In this document: positions 1-5,241 of the stretch, one piece after another
Layout of the letters: every line of letters begins with the position of its first letter
Position numbering within the stretch: position 1 is the stretch's first letter
Assembly: GCA_003532515.1 (NCBI GenBank)
Contig: DOEX01000010.1
Span: 1-7,179, forward strand
Length of the DNA: 7,179 nucleotides
Source: Anaerolineaceae bacterium
GTDB taxonomy: Bacteria > Chloroflexota > Anaerolineae > Anaerolineales > Anaerolineaceae
Direction of reading: 5' to 3'
Notes under the pieces: generated by a model
Seen by the model: only the letters and a program-made list of their open reading frames with translations
The model's database searches: none
What the model was told of the DNA's origin: nothing
Position numbers and translations under genes: made by a program

Positions 1-14
1 ACGGAAAGCAAGGG

Positions 15-20
15 TATAAT
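15..20 (+). promoter_or_regulatory. -10 promoter element upstream of the LOG-family gene
   Basis: A perfect TATAAT hexamer lies 15 bp before the ATG at 36. The matching -35 box would fall before position 1, so only half of the promoter can be judged. A transcript starting about 7 bp after the hexamer would have a leader of only about 10 nt. The only Shine-Dalgarno-like sequence is a weak GAG at 27-29, so the mRNA may be nearly leaderless. A chance TATAAT match cannot be excluded. Confidence 0.5.
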
Positions 21-35
21 CGTGCTGAGAAATTT

Positions 36-626
36 ATGGCTAAACAGTTAAAAAACATCACAATTTACGCTGGCTCTGCCGATAATCTGGCTGACAAATA
101 TATCCAGGCTGCTTATGACCTGGGCAAGATCTTGGCAGCCGAAGGGCGCACGATCGTCTTTGGATCTGGCAAGACGGGTCTGATGGGAGCAGTCGCACGC
201 GGTTCTTTAGAACACCATGGACAGGTTGTTGGGGTGATCAACGACGACCTCAATTTGCCGCACCTTGTTTTTGAACAACTGACCAGAATAGAAACGGTTG
301 CCAACATCCAGATCAGGCAAGCCAGGATGAGTGAGTTGGGAGACGGCTTTATCGCGCTTCCAGGCGGTTTTGGCACGTTTTATGAAGTCCTTGAAGCTCT
401 CACCTGGGCGCAGTTAGGACATCACCAAAAACCAATTGGTTTTTTGAATGTCGATGGTTACTACGATCCGCTTCTAAGCATGTTTGACCATGCCATCAGT
501 TTCGGATACATCTATCCCGAACATCGCGGTCTTTTTGTTGAGTCAGGCGACCCGGTCGAACTCCTGGCATTGCTGGATGGTTTTTCACCCCCAAAAAACA
601 TGAATCGGTGGTTGAACCGAGAATGA
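36..626 (+). CDS. LOG family protein (TIGR00730 Rossmann fold type), probable nucleoside 5'-monophosphate phosphoribohydrolase
   Basis: This is a 196-residue cytoplasmic protein of the LOG (Lonely Guy, lysine-decarboxylase-like) family, a normal length for it. Characterised members cleave the N-glycosidic bond of nucleoside 5'-monophosphates, giving a free base and ribose 5-phosphate. Cytokinin nucleotides are the plant substrate; several bacterial members act on AMP or other NMPs. The signature PGGxGTxxE is intact as PGGFGTFYE at residues 109-117. The N-terminal glycine motif reads VFGSGKTGLMG at 41-51, where the usual form has three glycines in a row. The catalytic Arg is probably R94, but the common ERK context reads I-R-Q here. 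The segment TWAQLGHHQKPIGFLNVDGYY is typical of the family. ATG 36 is chosen because the Rossmann strand NITIYAGSAD follows at once and TATAAT lies just upstream. The stop overlaps the next gene by ATGA, so the two are probably co-transcribed and translationally coupled. Family assignment is firm; the substrate is unknown. Confidence 0.93.
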   Translation: MAKQLKNITIYAGSADNLADKYIQAAYDLGKILAAEGRTIVFGSGKTGLMGAVARGSLEHHGQVVGVINDDLNLPHLVFEQLTRIETVANIQIRQARMSELGDGFIALPGGFGTFYEVLEALTWAQLGHHQKPIGFLNVDGYYDPLLSMFDHAISFGYIYPEHRGLFVESGDPVELLALLDGFSPPKNMNRWLNRE

Positions 627-1273
627 ACGGGATCCAATTTTTATTCATCGATCTCGATGATACTGTCTATCCACCTGACACAGGTGCATGGGATATCCTC
701 GGTAATCGCATATTCCAATTTATGGAGGAATATGTCAGCATCCCCCAGCAAAAAATCCACGAGGAGAGAGACCGGCTTTTCCACCTTTATGGCACAACCA
801 TGAAGGGCTTACAGGTTGAATATGGCGCAGATATCCACCAATATCTCGACTATGTCCACGATGTCGACCTTTCAGGCGTGATTAAACAAGATCCAATTCT
901 GCGCCAGGCATTGCTTGAAATCCCGCAAGAAAAGTGGATTTTCACCAATGCCTGCCGTGCCCACGCCGAACAAATCCTTCGATTAGTAGGTATCCGTGAA
1001 TTATTTACCGAAATTATCGATGTTTTGGACACATACCCTTACTGTAAACCTGAACCTCTCGCATTTTCACTGGCACTCGAGAAAGCCGGTAAACCGGATC
1101 CAACGCGCTGCCTTTTTGTCGATGATCGTTCCTCAAACCTGGAATCTGCCAGAGCGCTTGGCATGTACACTGTGCTGGTTGACCCCACTGCCACCTTAGC
1201 GGATGGACATATGATAATCAGAAAGCTGAGTGAACTGCCTGACGCGCTGGCACAAGGTGGGTTTACGAAATAA
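623..1273 (+). CDS. HAD-family hydrolase, pyrimidine 5'-nucleotidase (SDT1-like)
   Basis: This protein has 216 residues from ATG 623. It belongs to the haloacid dehalogenase phosphatases and most resembles the pyrimidine 5'-nucleotidase (SDT1/PHM8) subgroup, which dephosphorylates UMP, CMP and similar NMPs in the cytoplasm. All HAD motifs are visible, numbered from ATG 623: motif I FIDLDDTVYP with nucleophile D10 and acid/base D12; motif II IFTNA with T108; motif III CKPEP with K142; motif IV FVDDRSSNLESA with D167 and D168 for Mg2+. A helical C1-type cap lies between motifs I and II, including the HLYGTTMKGL segment typical of this subgroup. A GTG at 608 would add five residues and overlap the LOG gene by 19 bp. 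I prefer ATG 623 because it makes an exact ATGA overlap with the upstream stop and places the first strand close to the N terminus. Neither start has a clear Shine-Dalgarno, which fits translational coupling. HAD membership is certain; substrate range in this superfamily is broad. Confidence 0.9.
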   Translation: MNGIQFLFIDLDDTVYPPDTGAWDILGNRIFQFMEEYVSIPQQKIHEERDRLFHLYGTTMKGLQVEYGADIHQYLDYVHDVDLSGVIKQDPILRQALLEIPQEKWIFTNACRAHAEQILRLVGIRELFTEIIDVLDTYPYCKPEPLAFSLALEKAGKPDPTRCLFVDDRSSNLESARALGMYTVLVDPTATLADGHMIIRKLSELPDALAQGGFTK

Positions 1274-1315
1274 ATTTGAATTTAACGCTGTCTTCACCAA
1301 TTGAAAGCAGCTATT

Positions 1316-1319
1316 GGAG
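1316..1319 (+). promoter_or_regulatory. Ribosome binding site that fixes the S41 protease start
   Basis: GGAG lies 5 nt before ATG 1325. The open frame extends upstream to a TTG at 1301, which would add eight residues (MKAAIGER) before the charged start of the signal anchor. The good spacing to ATG 1325, and a natural signal-anchor N terminus (MDNKVLRS followed by a hydrophobic run), make 1325 the better start. Confidence 0.75.
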
Positions 1320-1324
1320 AAAGA

Positions 1325-2623
1325 ATGGATAATAAAGTATTACGTTCTTGCCTAATCGCGATTGTCGCCATCGCTTTGCTTGGTGGTACATTCCTCAGTG
1401 GTTTTGCTGTTGGGGCTCTGATGCCCGGCAATTCAATTCGCCAGTCATTGGGTTTGGAAGACGCGCCTGTTGCCCAGGCAACTCCCCTTCCTACCCCCCT
1501 GCCGGGGGAACCTACCCAGGAAACAGAGGCACCTACTCAGGTATTTCAGGCTACGACCGATGAAGAACTGGAAGAGCTTTTCAAGCCCTTCTGGGAGAGC
1601 TGGGATCTATTGCATGAAAACTATGTCGATCAGCCTTTGGATGATCTGGCATTGATGCGCGGTGCAATTTCCGGCATGCTGGCTGCCACTGGCGACAAGC
1701 ACACCTCTTATATGAACCCTGAGCAATTTGCCCAGGCAAATGCAGAGATGGGCGGTGAAGAATATACCGGTATCGGTGCCTGGGTTAACACCACGGGTGA
1801 GTATATCGAAGTGGTATCACCGATGAAGAATTCCCCTGCAGAAAAAGCCGGTTTGAAAGCCAAAGACATTGTGATCGCCATCAATGGCGAAGATATGACT
1901 GGTGTTCCCGGAGACCTGGCTCTACAGAAGATTCTTGGACCTGCCGGTGAGGCAGTCACCCTGACCGTACGACGTGGTGAGGAAATCCTTGATTTCACTA
2001 TTATGAGAGAAAAAATCACCGTGCCAGCTGTCGAGTACGAAATGCTCGAAGGCGACATTGCCTATATAGCTCTTTACACTTTCAATGAGCTGGCGACCAA
2101 CCAGGTGCGGGCAGCACTCAAGGAACTCCTCGCACAAAACCCCAAGGGTCTCATTTTTGATCTGCGCAACAATGGCGGTGGCTTATTGGTTACAGCAATT
2201 GAAATTACCTCGCAGTTTGTGAGTAAGGGCATTGTAATGTACGAGGAATACGGCGATGGCAGCCGTGATAGTTACAACGCTCAACCGGGCGGCCTGGCAA
2301 CAGAGATTCCTTTGGTGATCCTGATCAATGAAGGCACTGCCTCAGCATCCGAGATCACCGCAGGTGCGATCCAGGATTATGGTCGTGGTACCCTGATTGG
2401 CACGACCAGCTATGGCAAAGGCTCTGTTCAAAACTGGATACCACTTAGTACCGAAGCTGGCGGTGTACGTATCACGATCGCCCGGTGGCTGACCCCCAAT
2501 GGAAACCAGATCAATGAAGTTGGTCTCACACCTGACATTGAAGTCCCTTATACCCAGGAAGATGTCGATGCAGGTCGTGACCCCCAACTTGATGCCGCAA
2601 TAGAATTCTTCAATCAACAGTAA
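1325..2623 (+). CDS. S41 family C-terminal processing peptidase (CtpA/CtpB/Prc-like), membrane anchored
   Basis: This protein has 432 residues from ATG 1325. Such proteases cut proteins from their C-terminal end, processing or degrading substrates in the cell-envelope space. Domain order: a signal anchor at about residues 8-33; a Pro/Thr/Glu-rich linker at about 43-70 (TPLPTPLPGEPTQETEAPTQ); a helical N-terminal domain at about 76-143; a PDZ domain at about 144-228 that recognises substrate C termini; then the protease core to about 410. The catalytic set is complete: S340 in GTASASE, K365 in SYGKGSVQ and Q369. The spacings of 25 and 4 residues equal those of Bacillus CtpB (S309, K334, Q338). 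The signature FDLRNNGGGLL precedes the core. C9 sits before the hydrophobic run, so this is not a lipoprotein. The gene starts 51 bp after the HAD stop with no terminator between, so read-through from the upstream pair is likely, though the functions are not obviously linked. Family assignment is very secure; substrates are unknown. Confidence 0.95.
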   Translation: MDNKVLRSCLIAIVAIALLGGTFLSGFAVGALMPGNSIRQSLGLEDAPVAQATPLPTPLPGEPTQETEAPTQVFQATTDEELEELFKPFWESWDLLHENYVDQPLDDLALMRGAISGMLAATGDKHTSYMNPEQFAQANAEMGGEEYTGIGAWVNTTGEYIEVVSPMKNSPAEKAGLKAKDIVIAINGEDMTGVPGDLALQKILGPAGEAVTLTVRRGEEILDFTIMREKITVPAVEYEMLEGDIAYIALYTFNELATNQVRAALKELLAQNPKGLIFDLRNNGGGLLVTAIEITSQFVSKGIVMYEEYGDGSRDSYNAQPGGLATEIPLVILINEGTASASEITAGAIQDYGRGTLIGTTSYGKGSVQNWIPLSTEAGGVRITIARWLTPNGNQINEVGLTPDIEVPYTQEDVDAGRDPQLDAAIEFFNQQ

Positions 2624-2670
2624 GGAAGGGTCTTGCACCCTTCCGTAGAGGGGTCTTGCACCCTTCCGTA
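2624..2670 (+). repeat. Tandem pair of 23-bp hairpin repeats after the S41 gene
   Basis: The 20-base sequence GGGTCTTGCACCCTTCCGTA occurs at 2628-2647 and again, identically, at 2651-2670, a period of 23 bp. Each copy can fold. In the first, GGAAGGGT (2624-2631) pairs perfectly with ACCCTTCC (2637-2644) around the loop CTTGC. In the second, 2648-2654 pairs with 2660-2666 with one G-U pair. The first arm begins directly after the stop codon. No T-run follows, so these are not classical terminators. They could protect the mRNA 3' end or belong to a dispersed palindromic repeat family. Confidence 0.75.
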
Positions 2671-2674
2671 AATG

Positions 2675-2702
2675 TAAGCCGGGTTGTTTTCAACCCGGTT
2701 TA
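2675..2702 (+). terminator. Hairpin after the S41 gene, possible weak terminator
   Basis: CCGGGTTG (2679-2686) pairs perfectly with CAACCCGG (2691-2698) around a TTTT loop. The stem can extend outward to 2675/2702 with one G-U pair. Only a broken T-tract (TTTATT, 2699-2704) follows, so it may terminate weakly or only stabilise the transcript. It is the best terminator candidate for the LOG-HAD-S41 cluster apart from the stronger stem at 2755-2783. Confidence 0.5.
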
Positions 2703-2752
2703 TTATCACAACCTCTTAAGAGGGTTAGGGCTAGGACAGGGGGTGACTACAC

Positions 2753-2783
2753 AAAAAAGCTGCCGGTCGAACCGGCAGCTTTT
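2753..2783 (-). terminator. Rho-independent terminator of the S8 protease gene, possibly bidirectional
   Basis: AGCTGCCGGT (2758-2767) pairs perfectly with ACCGGCAGCT (2771-2780) around a CGA loop. Three outer A-T pairs extend it to 2755/2783, giving a 13-bp stem. On the minus strand the stem is followed by a run of six T residues (complement of A 2753-2758). It lies 13 bp past the S8 stop codon, so it is a textbook terminator for that gene. On the plus strand it has a TTTT tract, so it could also stop transcripts from the upstream cluster. Confidence 0.9.
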
Positions 2784-2796
2784 CGAAAACTATTAC

Positions 2797-4992
2797 TTAC
2801 TTCACCAGGAACGTCGTGCTGGCAGTGGTAGATAGATATCCCGTCTTCGTTACCGTTGCTAATAAGTTGTAAGTTCCATAACCGGTCTTGCGGGCATTCA
2901 GACGAGTATTGAAGGTATAAACACCTGTCGTTCCCGTTGTGCCCGAGAAAGTGGTTTGGGTACCATTTGCACTGGTCATCTTTACGCTGACCGTAGCTGA
3001 AGCAACTGCAGCTCCATTTTGATCTTTGACCGTGACAGTCACATAAACGCGCTCATAATTAACATAGCTGGTTTTATCTGTAAGGATCGTAGCGCTCAGA
3101 GACTGTTCAGTTGGCGCTTCGGTGACGGTGATTGTTACTTGTCTGGATGTGGTCAATGCTCCACTGTCGGTGACACTGGCATCAACCACATAGGTTCCAG
3201 CTGTAAGATCAGAGGTGGTGAAGGTTGCGCCAGTGAAAACCGGGCTGCCATTCAGCTTCCAATCAATCGATGCACTTAAGTCGCCATCTTCAGTATCAAT
3301 TGCGGAAGCACTGAAAGCGATCGACATACCAACGGTGAAGCTTGCACCGTTCGTAGGAGTATTGATCGTCAAAGTAGGAGCGGTGTTATCAGGAGGCGTA
3401 GGTCCACCATATCCCAGGTACGTAAGGGCAGCCCGGGCTTGCACCAGACCATATCCATAGTAATTATCCTTCCCGACAGCTCCCAGGTCTTGCGCAGAAG
3501 CAGTCAGTGCCTGACGAATCTGGGCATTTGTCCAGTTAGGATTTGCACTCCACACAAGTGCGGCAACAGCAGAAACATGCGGAGTAGCCATCGAGGTGCC
3601 ATCCCAGGCTTCATAGCCGCTTCCAGGTTTTTCTATCGAGCTAAAGACTATCGCAGTCTGTCCCAGTTTATTAGCCACCAGGTATTGACCATCTTCCTGG
3701 CTCAAAGAAACGCCAATAATCGAGGTGCTGTAACCCTCCCCCAGGGTTCCCAGAAAGCCTCCTGGCTCATTGTTGTAGACAATGGCCGCAACTCCCCCAC
3801 CTTTTTGAGCGTTAGAAACTTTTGTATAGAAGTCAATAACTCCGCGCTCACAAAGCACGACCTTACCAGACCAGGAACCAACTGAATCGCATAAGCCGCC
3901 GTTAACAAGTGCACCGTTCGCGGTTCCAAGACCAGAATATTCAATGTGGCTAACAGCGTAATCTACACCATCCACGGTGAGGTTATTGGTCTCTATGTAA
4001 GGAAGCGTTGAAAGCACACCAACACCCGGCGCAGCGATTTCGACCGCGCTGTTGTATTGTGAGAAATCTGCCACAACCTTATTTGCGTCAATTGCAGCCA
4101 CAGACATGACTGAATCATAAGAGGCTGGGTAGGATAAGGCAGAGGTCCCGTCGTTCCCTGCCGCGGCAATGCTCAGCACACCAGCGTTGTAGGCGTTCAA
4201 GAAGGCTGTCTTTTCAGTGCGGACTGAGCGGGAGCCGCCCAAGCTCATGCTGACCACATTCGCGCCATTTGCCTGGCAACGGCTTAAGGCGTCGACCAGG
4301 TTTGAAGCGTAGGTCGCGTTACCATCATCGGCAAAAAATTTCACAATATAAAGGTTCACAGTGCCAGGTGTAACACCAACCACACCATAGGCATTATTCT
4401 GAGCAGCAATTGTTCCTCCTACATGCGAGCCGTGGCCAAAACCATCGCGCGCCCAGTTATCATCAACCTGTGAATAACCGCCCTCTGCATTCGGTAGATC
4501 TTCATGATCCTGATAATAACCAGAATCAATAATACATAACGTTCGGTTGGCACCGGTCGGAGCGCCATCATCCACCACACCATCCCGATCGACATCCCAT
4601 ACATCGCGTGCCTGGACCATATCGATTCCATAAGGAACCGTTTGACCAAGCTGGTCTATGGTATCCAAGGCTTCACTCGTGACTACACCAGCCATGTCGC
4701 TGATCGGATATCTCTCGGCGTCTTCTTCAACACCGATCACGAATGGATTGTTCAGAATGCCATTGAGGGCTGCCTTCGGCATGCTGACAACGTAGGCACC
4801 TAATTCCGGAAAGTCAAAATGAACTTTCGCTTCCGTGGAATTAATGGATTTAAGTACCTCTGCCCCCGCACCTTCTTTATAAGTTACCCAAATCCGAACG
4901 GTCTCGGCAGGATCTGCCTTGGTTGGACTGGTAATGCTAAAAAGTAGCATAACCACTACGAAAAAAATAATTAAAGCTTGTTTCTTTCTCAT
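2797..4992 (-). CDS. Secreted S8 subtilisin-like serine protease with PA domain and two C-terminal Ig-like domains
   Basis: This 731-residue preproprotein is made for secretion. A Sec signal peptide covers residues 1-26 with likely cleavage after TKA. An inhibitor-I9-type propeptide follows at about 31-95. The S8 catalytic domain spans about 120-527 and has the full catalytic set: D156 (IIDSGYY), H187 (GHGSHVGGT), oxyanion N280 (AAGN) and S467 (GTSMATPHVSA). A protease-associated (PA) domain is inserted at about 330-455, as in lactocepin-like and plant subtilases. An Ig-like domain follows at about 538-624 and a second beta-sandwich of Big/macroglobulin-like type at about 628-731. No LPXTG motif or C-terminal membrane segment is seen, so the enzyme is probably released or held non-covalently. 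Four cysteines (153, 239, 368, 381) could form disulfides. Residues 133-142 form an acidic loop resembling a calcium site. An AAGGAG site lies 4 nt before the ATG. The gene is convergent with the S41 gene and divergent from the M3 gene. It probably digests extracellular protein; specificity is unknown. Confidence 0.96.
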   Translation of the reverse strand: MRKKQALIIFFVVVMLLFSITSPTKADPAETVRIWVTYKEGAGAEVLKSINSTEAKVHFDFPELGAYVVSMPKAALNGILNNPFVIGVEEDAERYPISDMAGVVTSEALDTIDQLGQTVPYGIDMVQARDVWDVDRDGVVDDGAPTGANRTLCIIDSGYYQDHEDLPNAEGGYSQVDDNWARDGFGHGSHVGGTIAAQNNAYGVVGVTPGTVNLYIVKFFADDGNATYASNLVDALSRCQANGANVVSMSLGGSRSVRTEKTAFLNAYNAGVLSIAAAGNDGTSALSYPASYDSVMSVAAIDANKVVADFSQYNSAVEIAAPGVGVLSTLPYIETNNLTVDGVDYAVSHIEYSGLGTANGALVNGGLCDSVGSWSGKVVLCERGVIDFYTKVSNAQKGGGVAAIVYNNEPGGFLGTLGEGYSTSIIGVSLSQEDGQYLVANKLGQTAIVFSSIEKPGSGYEAWDGTSMATPHVSAVAALVWSANPNWTNAQIRQALTASAQDLGAVGKDNYYGYGLVQARAALTYLGYGGPTPPDNTAPTLTINTPTNGASFTVGMSIAFSASAIDTEDGDLSASIDWKLNGSPVFTGATFTTSDLTAGTYVVDASVTDSGALTTSRQVTITVTEAPTEQSLSATILTDKTSYVNYERVYVTVTVKDQNGAAVASATVSVKMTSANGTQTTFSGTTGTTGVYTFNTRLNARKTGYGTYNLLATVTKTGYLSTTASTTFLVK

Positions 4993-4996
4993 TTTT

Positions 4997-5002
4997 CTCC
5001 TT
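4997..5002 (-). promoter_or_regulatory. Ribosome binding site of the S8 protease gene
   Basis: On the minus strand AAGGAG is followed by four A residues and then the ATG ending at 4992. It supports this start, which also gives a normal signal peptide (MRKK followed by a hydrophobic run). A longer open frame upstream in another phase lacks comparable support. Confidence 0.8.
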
Positions 5003-5090
5003 AAGATTTGTAAATAATGAACTGAAAGCCTTCTCTCTGGAATAGAACAGTTGGAAGGAAGGGGAATTGCCTCGTGGAAGCAACGATAAT

Positions 5091-5118
5091 ATTATAAAAC
5101 TTTTCTTTTCAGGCACAA
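5091..5118 (-). promoter_or_regulatory. Candidate sigma70-type promoter of the S8 protease gene
   Basis: On the minus strand a perfect TATAAT (5096 to 5091) is preceded, with a 16-bp spacer, by TTGTGC (5118 to 5113), which matches three of six -35 consensus bases. Transcription would begin near 5084 and give a leader of about 90 nt. The region is AT-rich, so a chance match is possible. The perfect -10 box, correct orientation and lack of a better candidate favour it. Confidence 0.5.
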
Positions 5119-5129
5119 TACCTAAAAAC

Positions 5130-5158
5130 AAGATTAACGATTTCTCTTCAAAGATTAA
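5130..5158. repeat. 8-bp direct repeat AAGATTAA between the divergent promoters
   Basis: AAGATTAA occurs at 5130-5137 and again at 5151-5158, with starts 21 bp apart, close to two turns of B-DNA. The pair lies between the candidate -35 boxes of the S8 gene (5113-5118) and the M3 gene (5189-5194). Such placement would suit a dimeric regulator bound on one DNA face. Regulation is inferred from position only, and in AT-rich DNA the repeat may be accidental. Confidence 0.3.
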
Positions 5159-5188
5159 AGCCGGTATTTATACGTTGTGCAGAAACGA

Positions 5189-5217
5189 CTGACTTTTCCC
5201 CGTACGCTGTGTATAAT
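5189..5217 (+). promoter_or_regulatory. Sigma70-type promoter of the M3 oligoendopeptidase gene
   Basis: CTGACT (5189-5194, four of six -35 consensus bases) and a perfect TATAAT (5212-5217) are separated by the ideal 17 bp. Transcription would start near 5224, leaving a leader of about 18 nt that still contains the Shine-Dalgarno. Fit and position make this the most convincing promoter in the window. Confidence 0.75.
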
Positions 5218-5228
5218 GAACCCCATTA

Positions 5229-5235
5229 AAAGGAG
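5229..5235 (+). promoter_or_regulatory. Ribosome binding site of the M3 oligoendopeptidase gene
   Basis: AAAGGAG lies 6 nt before ATG 5242, a strong match at good spacing. It confirms the start, which gives the usual family N terminus with the motif PRWDLSNIY. Confidence 0.85.
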
Positions 5236-5241
5236 ATAACT

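Noticed and set aside
608..622. GTG start at 608 for the HAD protein
   Set aside because: ATG 623 forms an exact ATGA overlap with the LOG stop codon, and the HAD motif I strand begins within a few residues of it. The GTG remains possible but has no better ribosome binding site.
1301..1324. TTG start at 1301 for the S41 protease
   Set aside because: ATG 1325 has GGAG at a 5-nt spacing and gives a standard signal-anchor N terminus. The eight extra residues add nothing recognisable.
1494..1508. C-run/G-run inverted repeat inside the S41 gene
   Set aside because: It arises from Pro and Gly codons of the Pro-rich linker, with a short five-base stem and no T-tract.
2624..2702. CRISPR-like array
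   Set aside because: There are only two 20-base identical repeats with 3-bp spacing and no spacers of regular length. They are hairpin repeats.
3439..3885. Plus-strand open frame of 148 codons opposite the S8 protease gene
   Set aside because: It overlaps the catalytic Ser region and PA domain coding sequence of the S8 gene, has no recognisable domain, and is best explained as a shadow frame.
4937..5131. Minus-strand 64-codon open frame overlapping the S8 start and promoter region
   Set aside because: It covers the proposed promoter and signal peptide in another phase, and its translation looks like AT-rich noise.
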